This document shows, in pieces, positions 1 to 11,138 of a stretch of DNA of 64,000 nucleotides (position 1 is its first letter; every line of letters begins with the position of its first letter). The stretch comes from Macrostomum hystrix. Its lineage: Eukaryota > Platyhelminthes > Macrostomidae. The notes below the pieces were generated by a model. That model was not told the origin of the DNA. It was given only the letters and a program-made list of their open reading frames with translations, and searched no databases. The DNA is taken from the NCBI GenBank assembly GCA_950097015.1, contig CATNEN010000039.1, positions 6,960,501 through 7,024,500 of the forward strand, read 5' to 3'. The translations under genes and the position numbers were made by a program.

Positions 1-79
1 CTCTTACCACACGACTACAACATGATTTGGCTTAAATATTTTAGAGAATAATTGGCTAGCTGTACGTATTTTTCTGCAA

Positions 80-280
80 GACATCCCCATCATGACGTTT
101 AGACATGTGTAAATATTTCCTGACTTTCTTGTCCTCAGGCAGGCTGTGTGAATTTTCACTGCACCATGGAGGTTGGCTTTCAAGGGCATAAATGGCACGA
201 CAGGCCCCTCTCAGCGGCTGTGCCCCAAATGAACATGGCCTCACTGCGGAATCGAGCTCAGTTGACCTTGTTTCAAGAGT
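80..280 (-). repeat. SINE family A copy, reverse, lacking box A end
   Basis: Read on the minus strand it has the box-B-like AGCTCGATTCCGC, then a body with TTTGGGGCACAGCCGC and TGCCCTTGA, matching the fuller copies at 11365-11690 and 33605-33960. The tRNA-like head upstream of box B is not recognisable here. Confidence 0.7.
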
Positions 281-405
281 CCAACCCGTTTAACTGCCTA
301 GTCACTCACCCCAAAATCGGCTTCTAAGAAAATACGAGTAGTGAGAAACCTATGAGAAGCATTTTAACTGGTTAAAAAAAGCCAAAAGCGCGTTTGCTAT
401 CGCAG

Positions 406-3401
406 GAGGCGGAAGTGCTCTTCGATCTCGCATTCCGGAGGAGCCGCAAAGTTGGGAGCAGGATGAAGGCATTCGTCTAGATTTATACAACAGCGATCTT
501 TGGCTAATGATTGAAACCGACGGCGTCACTGCTAGGCCGCTTAGCGAGGGCGGCTTCGCTAACATGTGGGCCGGCGCGCAGGCCACCTACGCAGCCAAGC
601 GTGGCCGCGTTTACTACGAGGTTAGCGGCTAAATGCAGTTCTAACTTATGAACGTCTGGGTGTTTGTGTAGTGAGGTGGGTGTTTGTAGTGAGGTGGGTG
701 TTTGTGTAGTGAGGTGGGTGTTTGTGGAGTGAGGTAGTTGTTTGTCTGATGCCGCTGACCCAGGCTTTCAAAATACACTAAATTGGCACAATTAGGTTCG
801 CGTTAGCCAGCACAACCGAGATGTTTCGGCGCCACCAGAGGAGCGCCTGATGTTCCTGTTGCGCTGCGGCTGGTCGCAGCTTGGAGCCGGAATGGTGCTA
901 GGCGAGGAGCCGCTCTCCTACGGCTACGGCGGCTCCGGTAAAGCCAGCACCAACTCGTTGTTTAAGGACTACGGCGGACCATTCGACACTGGGGATGTTG
1001 TTGGCTGCTTCTTGGTAAGTACTACTGCTGATCAATTTACTAGTGTTCATTTCACAATTCAAACTAGTTTCCTTCCATTAACTTAGGAGTATCGCGACGA
1101 CGGAGTCCCGGTGATTTCCTACTCGCTTAACGGCCGCAGCCTGGGAGTCTGCTACATGGCCAATGAGGCGCGGGATAAGCCACTGTTTCCGCATCTGCTA
1201 ACTAAAAATGTGCAATTTGAAGTCAACTTTGGCCAGCGCAAGTGAGTAGTTTCGTCTGGTTATGAGCACAAAAAATGAAACTAGTAATTAGCGCATAAGC
1301 ATGCGCGAATGGGCCTTCAAAATTCTATTGGCTAAAAACCTGTGGGTAAGTCGATGAGCGATAATGTCCACACAAAGGTCTCTAAGCTCGAATCTACAGC
1401 GAGACCACATTTTTTGAGCGCAGCCTCGGAGAGGTTGGTCGTGCCATTTACGAGTACACCAGCCCTTGTACCCTATTAAAATGCAAGGGCAGATGTACAC
1501 CCATTGCACACCCAGCTGCTAACCCAAATCCTCAGGCCCTGGTACCCGCCACCTGAGGCTGAGCAGCCCTCCTGGCTGCAGATTGGCCATTTGGCTGCTC
1601 GAGACCGAGTGCGCAATTTCCCTCCGCCTGAGAAGCGCGAAGATTGCGTCATGCTGATGATGTGCGGCCTGCCAGCTGCTGGCAAGTCGCAATGGGCTGA
1701 GAAACATTGCTCTGAGAATGCCGATAGGCGCTACTGCGTGCTGGGCACAAACAGCATCATCGATCGGCTGAAAGTCATGGGCCTGCCGCGCCAGAGAAAC
1801 TATCACGGCCGCTGGGAGATGCTGATTGAGCGGGCTACGAAGTGCCTGAATGCTCTGTTTGAAGTGGCCTGCCGACGGAAGCGCAACTACATCTTGGACC
1901 AGACTAATGTCTACGCCAGCGCGCAGCGCAGAAAGATGGCCCCATTCGATGGCTACAGGCGAATCGCTGTGGTTGTTGTGCCCGACGATGAGGAATATCA
2001 GCGACGGCTAGATAGGCAGCGGCGCGTCGAAGGCAAGGAGGTGCCGGATCACGCAATCGTTTCCATGAAAGGTAAGATTGATCCCCGTGCTTGACAGCCA
2101 CTCTTTCAGATCCCCAAACTAGGCGGCCAATCTTCCAGATCCCTAAGTCAGGCAAGCCACTATTCCTGATCCCCAAACTCGACAGCCACCCTCCCAGATC
2201 CCAAAGCTGGGCAAATTCTCCCATATCCCCAAGCTAGGCAAATTCTCCCATATCCCCAAGCTGGGCAAATTCTCCTATATCCCCAAGCTGGGCAGCCACT
2301 CTCCCAGATCCTCAAGCTGGGCAGCCACTCTCCCAGATCCTCAAGCTGGGCAGCCACTCTCCCAGATCCTCAAGCTGGGCAGCCACTCTCTCAGATCCTC
2401 AAGCTGGGCAGCCACTCTCCCAGATCCTCAAGCTGGGCAGCCACTCTCCCAGATCCTCAAACTGGGCAGCCACTCTCCCAGATCCTCAAACTGGGCAGCC
2501 ACTCTCCCAGATCCTCAAGCTGGGCAGCCACTCTCCCAGATCCTCAAACTGGGCAGCCACTCTCCCAGATCCTCAAGCTGGGCAGCCACTCTCCCAGATC
2601 CTCAAGCTGGGCAGCCACTCTCCCAGATCCTCAAACTGGGCAGCCACTCTCTCAGATCCTCAAACTGGGCAGCCACTCTCCCAGATCCTCAAGCTGGGCA
2701 GCCACTCTCCCAGATCCTCAAACTGGGCAGCCACTCTCCCAGATCCTCAAGCTGGGCAGCCACTCTCCCAGATCCTCAAGCTGGGCAGCCACTCTCCCAG
2801 ATCCTCAAACTGGGCAGCCACTCTCTCAGATCCTCAAGCTGGGCAGCCACTCTCCCAGATCCTCAAACTGGGCAGCCACTCTCCCAGATCCTCAAGCTGG
2901 GCAGCCACTCTCCCAGATCCTCAAGCTGGGCAGCCACTCTCCCAGACCCTCAAGCTGGGCAGCCAGTGCTGGGCGCACTAATAAGTCCCAGGCTGGGCTA
3001 CCACTCTCGCTGACCTCTTAATCAGTGTTTTTTGCTTCTTGAGCTTCAGAATTGTTTCTCTAAATAAGCATCTATTAAGTCATTTGTTTTGGTTTTTAGC
3101 AAACTTCTCAATACCCGCCCAGGGCGGTGTATTCGACGAAGTGCTCTTCACCGAGCTGCCCCGTCACGAAGCCGAACAGCTCGTGGCTCGTTACAATCGG
3201 GAAGGCGCTGCCGCTCAAGGCGGAGTCGGCGGCAGCTTTAATCAGCAGAACCAGCGTCAGCGACAGCATCAATCATCTAGGCCATATTCTAATTACGACA
3301 GTCCGCAGCATCAGCAGCAGCAGCCGCATGGCTGGCGGGGAGGTGGCGGCGGCAGGTGGCGAGGTGGCGCTGGTTACAGTCGTGGTGGTCGCCCGTATTA
3401 A
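406..3401 (+). CDS. HNRNPU: hnRNP U-like protein (SPRY + P-loop kinase-like + RGG tail), 5' end beyond window or unfound
   Basis: Nuclear RNA/chromatin-associated protein of the hnRNP U/UL1/UL2 family. Exons read by splice sites and phase: 406-620, 796-1014, 1087-1241, 1536-2071, 3100-3401 (TAA), giving about 474 residues in one frame. The SPRY domain spans the first three exons (motifs LDLYNSDL, LGEEPLSYGYGG, FEVNFGQRK). Exon 4 holds the kinase-like P-loop domain with GLPAAGKS and the family motifs LGTNSIIDRLKVMGL and YILDQTNVYASAQRRKM. The last exon has FDEVLFTELP and a Q- then G/R-rich tail typical of RNA binding. The N-terminal SAP region and start codon are not seen; the first exon begins with two bases finishing a codon. 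Intron 1 has a short tandem repeat, intron 3 an SINE fragment, and intron 4 a 29-bp minisatellite. Which of the three vertebrate paralogs it corresponds to cannot be said. Confidence 0.93.
655..738 (+). repeat. Short tandem repeat, about 20-bp unit, in hnRNP U intron 1
   Basis: Four imperfect copies of a G/T-rich unit containing GTGAGGTGGGTGTTTGT lie between the exons ending at 620 and starting at 796. Confidence 0.8.
1370..1510 (+). repeat. SINE family A fragment, diverged
   Basis: Contains AAGCTCGAATCTACAGCGAG, a GCGCAGCCTCGGAGAGG segment, and the 3' motif CAGATGTACAC of family A, but is strongly diverged. It lies in hnRNP U intron 3. Confidence 0.5.
2094..2965 (+). repeat. 29-bp minisatellite in hnRNP U intron 4
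   Basis: About 30 head-to-tail copies of a 29-bp unit beginning AGATCCTCAAGCTGGGCAGC. Copies at the 5' edge (2094-2290) are degenerate and the core is nearly uniform, so the array has probably grown from the middle. It fills most of the intron between 2072 and 3099. Confidence 0.95.
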
Positions 3402-4010
3402 AATCCAATTTTTCATTATAGAAGCATTGGTGAAACATATGAACAGCCTATTGATTGATTTGACTTGTTAATATAAGGCATAAACAGTCTCTATAATTGT
3501 GACACGCCGTGTTGTACGATTTGTATATTTTCTGTTTTTTCTGTTACTACTACTGTTATTACTACTGTTCAGCTTTTAGTAGTAAAGACAGTTTCCTCAA
3601 TTTTACAGTTTTTCTCAGTTTTACATTTTTCATCAATTTATAGCTGAACAATTTGTATAGTTCTGAACGAATTAATGGTAATTTTCCTCTGACTCTGACA
3701 ATGTTCTATTAGTCCTAGTCTACCATTTTAAGAAGTTTTTTTCATAGCCCACTGTTTTGAAAACCCTTTCCCATGATTAAATATAGAAATTTGCCGATTC
3801 TGGAAAACATTTTCAAGCTTTATAGTCAAAAGTGCATTATATTTTGGCTATTTGCCCTACACTTGTTATTTTAAGCCTGTGTTTGGCTGGTCAATTATGG
3901 CCTTGAAAGCATCGTTATATATAAAAAAATGCTGCCGTATTCTCATATAATCGGCATCGATGCACTATCTTTGTTTATTTACTCTCAGAAAATATTGCTT
4001 ATAGAATTAA
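3402..4010. other. Intergenic / 3' flank, no gene seen
   Basis: AT-rich DNA after the hnRNP U stop, with no convincing coding exon. It presumably holds that gene's 3' UTR. Confidence 0.5.
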
Positions 4011-4017
4011 TTTGCCG

Positions 4018-5902
4018 CTAAGATCCTCAGAACTGACACCCAACCACACCAGATCCTCAAAACTGACACCCAACCACACCAGATCCTCAAAACTGACACC
4101 CAACCACACCAGATCCTAAAAACTGACACCCAACCACACCAGATCCTCAAAACTGACACCCAACCACAGCAGATCCTCAAAACTGACACCCAACCACACC
4201 AGATCCTCAAAACTGACACCCAACCACAGCAGATCCTCAAAACTGACACCCAACCACACCAGATCCTCAAAACTGACACCCAAACACCAGATCCTCAAAA
4301 CTGACACCCAACCACACCAGATCCTCAAAACTGACACCCAACCACACCAGATCCTCAAAACTGACACCCAACCACACCAGATCCTAAAAACTGACACCCA
4401 ACCACAGTAGATCCTTAAAACTGACACCCAACCACACCAGATCCTCAAAACTGACACCCAACCACACCAGATCCTCAAAACTGACACCCAACCACAGTAG
4501 ATCCTTAAAACTGACACCCAACCACACCAGATCCTCAAAACTGACACCCAACCACAGCAGATCCTTAAAACAGACACCCAACCACAGCAGATCCTTAGAA
4601 CTGACACCCAACCACACCAGATCCTCAAAACTGACACCCAACCACAGTAGATCCTTAAAACTGACACCCAACCACACCAGATTTTCAAAACTGACACCCA
4701 ACCACACCAGATCCTCAAAACTGTCACCCAACCGCGGTAGATCCTTAAAACTGACACCCAACCACACCAGATTCTCAAAACTGACACCCAACAACACCAG
4801 ATCCTCAAAATTGACACCCAACCACACCAGATCCTCAAAACTGACACCCAACCACACCAGATCCTTAAAACTGACACCCAACCACAGTAGATCCTTAAAA
4901 CTGACACCCAACCACAGCAGATCCTTAAAACTGACACCCAACCACAGCAGATCCTTAAAACTGACACCCAACCACACCAGATCCTTAAAACAGACACCCA
5001 ACCACAGCAGATCCTTAAAACAGACACCCAACCACAGCAGATCCTTAAAACAGACACCCAACCACAGCAGATTCTCAGAACTGACACCCTACCACACCAG
5101 ATCCTCAAAACTGACACCCTACCACACCAGATCCTCAGAACTGACACCCAACCACACCAGATCCTCAAAACTGACACCCAACCACACCAGATCCTCAGAA
5201 CTGACACCCAACCACAGCAGATCCTCAGAACTGACACCCAACCACACCAGATCCTCAAAACTGACACCTAACCACACCAGATCCTCAGAACTGACACCCA
5301 ACCACACCAGATCCTCAGAACTGACACCCAACCACACCAGATCCTCAAAACTGACACCCTACCACACCAGATCCTCAAAACTGACACCCAACCACACCAG
5401 ATCCTCAAAACTGACACCCTACCACACCAGATCCTCAAAACTGACACCTAACCACACCAGATCCTCAAAACTGACACCCTACCACACCAGATCCTCAAAA
5501 CTGACACCCAACCACACCAGATCCTCAAAACTGACGCCCTACCACACCAGATCCTCAAAACTGACGCCCTACCACACCAGATCCTCAAAACTGACACCCA
5601 ACCACACCAGATCCTCAGAACTGACACCTAACCACACCAGATCCTCAAAACTGACACTTAATCACACCAGATCCTCAGAACTGACACCTAACCACACCAG
5701 ATCCTCAAAACTGACACCCAACCACACCAGATCCTCAGAACTGACACCTAACCACACCAGATCCTCAAAACTGACACCCTACCACACCAGATCCTCAGAA
5801 ATGACACCTAACCACACCAGATCCTCAAAACTGACACCCAACCACACCAGATCCTCAAAACTGACACTTAATCACACCAGATCCTCAAAACTGACACCCG
5901 AT
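4018..5902 (+). repeat. 30-bp minisatellite, about 63 copies
   Basis: Tandem 30-bp units beginning AGATCCTCAAAACTGACACC, with C/T and A/G variants. Because 30 is a multiple of 3 and most copies lack stops, long false reading frames appear on both strands. It sits immediately upstream of the first DDA1-like gene. The first ten bases of the unit, AGATCCTCAA, are shared with the 29-bp array at 2094-2965. Confidence 0.97.
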
Positions 5903-5932
5903 TATTTTTGCACACCACATTTAAAACACTGA

Positions 5933-7115
5933 ATGTGCTTCTGTTTTCAGGCCTATATTACTTCAATCCTGACGGGTCTCCCGTCATTTTCTGCTGATAA
6001 CTTTTCCTGCTACAAGAAAACCGATCGGGTTAGTAAAGCAACTACTGGCAAACTTCTGCATTTGTTGTTAGAGCTTATGTATTTTAAACTCAACTTTTTT
6101 TCAGTCGGCCTGCACACTACAGCTGTTTTCTAATGATGTTCAACCGGCCAGACGTATGCTTTTTAACTTGCTGCTTCTAATTTCGAAAAGTTGTTAATAA
6201 TTCTTTTAAAATGTGATTTATAACACATGCCTCTTTTCAGCTTTCGAAAACGGGCATCAACACAGAAATATTGCAATTATTGCAGCTGCTGACAAGTGGA
6301 ATAAGCGAGTGAGTAAATTTGTTTATGTTCGAACTATCTTAGCCAGCATTTACCAATCCTGTTCCACCTTGACCCATCCTGTTCCACCTTGACCCATCCT
6401 GTTCCACCTTGACCCATCCTGTTCCACCTTGACCCATCCTGTTCCACCTTGACCCATCCTGTTCCACCTTGACCCGTCCAATTCTACCGTGACCCATCCT
6501 GTTCTACCTTGGCCCATCCTGTTCCTCCTCGACCCATTCTGTTCCACATTGACCCATTCTGTTCCACCTTGACACATTCTGCTCCATCTTGACACATTCT
6601 GCTCCATCTTGACCCATCCTGCTCCACCTTGACACATTCTGCTCCACCTTGACACATTCTGCTCCATCTTGACCCATCCTTTTCCACCTTTACACATCCT
6701 GTTCCACCTTGACACATCCTGTTCCATCTTGACACATTCTGCTCCACCTTGACCCATCCTGCTCCACCTTGACGCAAATCAGTGAATGCTTTTCCAGTTT
6801 GACCCATCTGAAAACAAGCCCTCGATCGCTGAGCTTCGTCAGCGCTGGGCTGACACCCTTCGCAGTCCGGATGAGCTTAAGACCGACTCCGACAACGCCG
6901 CCGCCGCAGCCGTCTCCTCCGCTGACGCCGCTGATGCCACTGAGTCGACGCCCCGCCGTTCGCCTAGAAAGCGTCGAGCGCCTACTGATACGCCTTCATC
7001 GCAACAGCATCAGCAGCAGCGGCGGCGGCGCCGGGTGCAGCTCCAGTCGCAGCCTCAGCAGCTGGATCAAAAGCGGCCGTGCTTACGTCATACTCGTCGC
7101 TCTGGCGGCAACTGA
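5933..7115 (+). CDS. DDA1: DDA1-like protein, copy 1 (CUL4-DDB1 ligase subunit family)
   Basis: Family role: small subunit of the DDB1-CUL4 ubiquitin ligase. Exons: 5951-6028 (or from the ATG at 5933 if the CAG at 5950 is not an acceptor), 6105-6153, 6241-6308, 6798-7115 (TGA). Phases 0, 1, 0 join cleanly. The product, about 176 residues, has GLPSFSADNFS, then TLQLFSNDVQPARP, then NIAIIAAADKWNKR. These parallel the DDA1 elements GLP-x5-NFS, the strand before the loop, and NI-x9-W-x-K. The tail is low-complexity with a basic patch (PRRSPRKRRAP), probably a nuclear signal. Either an upstream exon beyond the minisatellite or the ATG at 5933 could supply the start. The family call rests on short motifs plus agreement with copy 2 downstream. 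Confidence 0.62.
6353..6774 (+). repeat. 20-bp minisatellite in intron of DDA1-like copy 1
   Basis: About 21 copies of a 20-bp unit such as CTGTTCCACCTTGACCCATC, between exon 3 (ends 6308) and exon 4 (starts 6798). Confidence 0.95.
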
Positions 7116-7262
7116 CTGGCTGCTACTTACGACAACGACTCAAGACTTGAAGTCGCTGTGTGATGCCTTACATTGATGGTTCTTGATGCACTTTAAAGGA
7201 ATTCAATTTTCACTATCGTATACTCAATCCACCCGACACTGATCTCGTTGATCCAATGTTTT

Positions 7263-8208
7263 CAGCCTTGACCCAACTAACTTTAATTTGACCCTACCCA
7301 CCTCACCTTGACCCAAACCACCTCCCCTTGACCCTACCCACCTCACCTTGACCCTACTCACCTCACCTTGACCCTACCCACCTCACAATGACCCTACCCA
7401 CCTCACCTTGACCCTACCCACCTCACAATGACCCTACCTACCTCACCTTGACCCTAACCACCTCAGCTTGACCCTACCCATCTCACAATGACCCTACCTA
7501 CCTCACCTTGACCCTACCCACCTCACCTTGACCCTACCCACCTCACAATGACCCTACCTACCTCACCTTGACCCTACCCACCTCACCTTGACCCTACCCA
7601 TCTCACAATGACCCTACCCACCTCACCTTGACCCTACCCACCTCACCTTGACCCTACCCACCTCACAATGACCCTACCCGACTCACCTTTACACTACCCA
7701 CCTCACCTTTACCCTACCCACCTCACCTGGACCCAACCTACTTCAGATAGACCCAACCCAGTTCCCCTTGACCCAGCCAACCTCACCTTGACCCAAACCA
7801 CCTCCCCTTGACCCTACCCACCTCACCTTGACCCTACTCACCTCACCTTGACCCTACCCACCTCACAATGACCCTACCCACCTCACCTTGACCCTACCCA
7901 CCTCACAATGACCCTACCTACCTCACCTTGACCCTACCCACCTCACAATGACCCTACCTACCTCACCTTGACCCTACCCACCTCACCTTGACCCTACCCA
8001 TCTCACAATGACCCTACCCACCTCACCTTGACCCTACCCACCTCACCTTGACCCTACCCACCTCACAATGACCCTACCCGACTCACCTTTACACTACCCA
8101 CCTCACCTTTACCCTACCCACCTCACCTGGACCCAACCTACTTCAGATAGACCCAACCCAGTTTCCCTTGACCCAGCCAACCTCACCTTGACCCAACCCA
8201 CCTCACCC
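7263..8208 (+). repeat. 20-bp minisatellite with block duplication
   Basis: About 47 copies of CCTTGACCCTACCCACCTCA and variants. A block starting at 7301 is repeated starting at 7781 with the same order of variant units; the second copy is four units shorter. The array lies in the 3' flank of DDA1-like copy 1. Confidence 0.95.
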
Positions 8209-8755
8209 GGATGTATCCTCCTGTTGCTATTAGACTTTATAATATTAGAATCGGAAGGCTATTAGCTTCCTAGTTGTCATTAAAGTTCTTGTGTGGGCCT
8301 GTATTCAACTTCCAGGTAGATAGTTTCGAGACTTGTTAATATTATTTGCCTGGATAATTTAACAGTTTTGTTTGTGTGATAGTTCTGAACTGAAACTTGC
8401 AAATCTGTTACATTTAATGTTCCTCTTCAGTTTCATGTATTCTTGGAAAGTTGATATATTTTCTAAAACTTATTTACGCGTGTTGCAACTAAAGCCATCG
8501 TAAGATCTGTTAATAGTGTATTTTTACTGACCCTTATTTGAATGTCTATACATAGCATATCGTTCTTAACGTTTGAGTCATGGTTTACCTAACACAAAAT
8601 TTAAACAAAAAAAGGATACAATTAAATTTTAGTTGCTAAAAGTTTGCTTTGTACTGTACATGGTGCTGTACATTGCTTTTATTGTGTGATCACAATTGAC
8701 TGTGTTTGTTTTTACTTTTTTACGAGACTAAGACAATAGACATGACGAACATTTG
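8209..8755. other. Intergenic, AT-rich, no gene seen
   Basis: No coding exon, repeat or structured RNA recognised. Confidence 0.5.
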
Positions 8756-8759
8756 TATT

Positions 8760-9010
8760 TCTAGTCCAGTTGGGTCAGATATACACCTAGTGGCACAGTC
8801 GCACCTATTGCTCTTTCAAAGGCTGTGTACAGCCGTTCAGTCCGTGGACAGGGAAGACCACCCCACCCAATTTACAGCTGTAGTAAATTAAAGCACTGGG
8901 GAATTAGGTGTCTTGCAAAAAAACACAAACCGTGTTTACCTTGGGGTTCGAACTCCCGACCTTAAGGTTAGAATTCCGAAGCTAAATGAGCGTGCAGTAA
9001 GTTTGCAACA
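8760..9010 (-). repeat. SINE family B (tRNA-derived), reverse
   Basis: On the minus strand the box-B-like GGTCGGGAGTTCGAACCCC is followed by a body ending TATCTGACCCAACTGG. The same order is found in the copy at 49945-50225. The head is degraded, and the right edge near 9010 is approximate. Confidence 0.72.
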
Positions 9011-9077
9011 ATGTTATTAACCAACCGGTTGCAGCTCGAATCGAATTAGGTCGATCTGATCAGTTTGGCCGTGCCGC

Positions 9078-9944
9078 ATGACTAGCCACAACCTGCCTAG
9101 CCAGCAGCGCAGCTCCACCTGCTCGCGCATGCTCAATGACCTGCCCTCCTACTGCAGCGCCAGCTTCACCAAGTACTCGCCGCAGAGCCGGCTGCTCTCT
9201 GTGCGTGCCTTACCCGCTGGACTCAGTGCAATTCTCTTTTCTATGCTCCCTAGAAGACACAAATTGCTTCCCTTGGGCTGAAATTCGAACTCCAGACCTT
9301 TTTTCATAAGTCCAAAGCTCTCACCAGCTTCACTTATGCAATCTACTCAACAAATTTCAACTCACTAAAAACATTTCTATTGAATTTGCAAATCATTTTC
9401 TAGTTAATACATGTACTTGTTATTCTCATTTCAGACTAGAAAAATCCAGGTCTACATCTCCACATCTCCGGAGCGAAATGTGATTCGTAAGTTTTCTTGT
9501 CTTAAAAAATGAAATTAGCGGAATTTAAAGAAAGTAACGAATTTTAACAATTCCGTTGGTATCTGCAGCTATTGTAAACGACCGCGATGGCCTTCTAGTT
9601 CACTTCCTGGCTGCAGATTGTCATCGGCAGGTAGAATACAAGTTTCATTTCTAATACAACAGCCAGCTCGTAGACTAGCCATTTGTTTAAAGTTGCGCTA
9701 TTTTCCTTTCATTTCTCGTCAGCAAAACGGAGGCGCCGCACACAGCAGCTCAGCGCAGCCAAGGCCCGCATCACCAGCTGAAGCGGCTGAGGGCTTCGAT
9801 AACGCCGCTTCAAGCAGTGCTACGCCAGATTCTGATGGACCCACTCAGTGCAAGGTGCCACGACTGGACGAGCAGCTCGCTGACCAACAACAGCCCAGCC
9901 AAACTGACGCAGCTTCCTCAGATTCTTCATCTACTTTAATGTGA
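9078..9944 (+). CDS. DDA1: DDA1-like protein, copy 2
   Basis: Likely subunit of the CUL4-DDB1 ubiquitin ligase. Four exons join in frame: 9078-9200, 9435-9486, 9569-9630, 9723-9944 (TGA), for 152 residues from the ATG at 9078. The core reads LNDLPSYCSASFTKYS, then KIQVYISTSPERNVIP, then NDRDGLLVHFLAADCHRQ, in the order and spacing of DDA1 (LP-Y, strand VYLPT, helix ILLRYL). The tail is Ala/Ser/Gln-rich with KVPRLDEQ, resembling the KVARTD region of the vertebrate protein. Introns 1, 2 and 3 have phases 0, 1, 0, the same as in copy 1, so the two genes are tandem duplicates. This copy is closer to the family than copy 1. Confidence 0.75.
9230..9345 (-). repeat. SINE family B 5' fragment, reverse, in DDA1-like copy 2 intron 1
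   Basis: Box-B-like GGTCTGGAGTTCGAATTTCA on the minus strand, with adjoining AGACACAAATTGCTTC as in other family B copies. The body is missing. Confidence 0.5.
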
Positions 9945-10545
9945 TCCCCCGCCATTCGGTGTTCGACTCGTCTGCTACCACCCGATAAAACTCGAAGTCC
10001 TCCGGAGGAGGAGTTCTGCTAAGTAGATCCATGATGATGCCTTGATCTGTGCGCATTTCTCCAAATACGCATCAATCCTAAATGAATTCGTAAATGCTGC
10101 TGTTTTACCTGATTGAATACCTTTTTGGCGTGCCATAAAGACTACATTTATGCTTGAAATGTGTATCCATTTTTAGAGCATAAGGATACGAATAGCAATG
10201 CCATTGTTTACATTGTCAATGCTCGCTGTAAAGTTCGCTAGGTCTTACTCGTACTTTGCTTCTGATTTAACTGAAACTAATAGTTGCAATTATTCGGCCC
10301 ATCGCTTATTTGTATTAAAAATCAATATTTTATTTTACTCCTGCCCAAATAATTGCGATCGGGTTTAATTTTCTATAAAATGCTGTTGTCTGCTCATCTT
10401 TATTTTGTAGCTTTATCGATCGACTTTTGTCGTTTAGTTTTATCGTGGGTGCTGAAGCATAATTTCGATTGTTGATTTGTTTTTTATCTACTTTTTTTAA
10501 CCTCAGGATGACACAAAATGTGACGAGCTTTTTTATAGGTAACAA
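9945..10545. other. 3' flank of DDA1-like copy 2 / upstream of SHC, no gene seen
   Basis: No coding exon recognised. It may hold an unseen 5' exon of the SHC gene. Confidence 0.4.
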
Positions 10546-11064
10546 AGAGTGAGATCAGTGAGCAGTAGAGCGAGATCAGTGAGCAGTTAGGTCAGATCAG
10601 TGAGCAGTTAGGTCAGATCAGTGAGCAGTTAGGTCAGATCAGTGAGCAGTTAGGTCAAATCAGTGAGCAGTTAGGTCAAATCAGTGAGCAGTTAGGTCAA
10701 ATCAGTGAGCAGTTAGGTCAGATCAGTGAGCAGTTAGGTCAGATCAGTGTACAGTTAGGTCAGATCAGTGAGCAGTTAGGTCAGATCAGTGAGCAGTTAG
10801 GTCAGATCAGTGAGCAGTTAGGTCAGATCAGTGAGCAGTTAGGTCAGATCAGTGAGCAGTTAGGTCAGATCAGTGAGCAGTTAGGTCAGATCAGTGAGCA
10901 GTTAGGTCAGATCAGTGAGCATTTAGGTCAGATCAGTGAGCAGTTAGGTCAAATCAGTGAGCAGTTAGGTCAGATCAGTGAGCATTTAGGTCAGATCAGT
11001 GAGCATTTAGGTCAGATCAGTGAGCAGTTAGGTCAGATCAGTGAGCAGTTAGGTCAAATCAGTA
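10546..11064 (+). repeat. 20-bp minisatellite upstream of SHC
   Basis: About 26 copies of GTCAGATCAGTGAGCAGTTA, ending 75 bases before the first recognised SHC exon. Confidence 0.96.
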
Positions 11065-11138
11065 GGAGTAGAGTAAATATGAGGAATCGTAAGTCACTTG
11101 TCAACTAACACTTAAACCAATGCAACCCCAACCCGCAG

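Noticed and set aside
4007..5932. Several frames of 90-383 codons on both strands
   Set aside because: Same cause: 30-bp minisatellite units read as repeats of about 10 residues.
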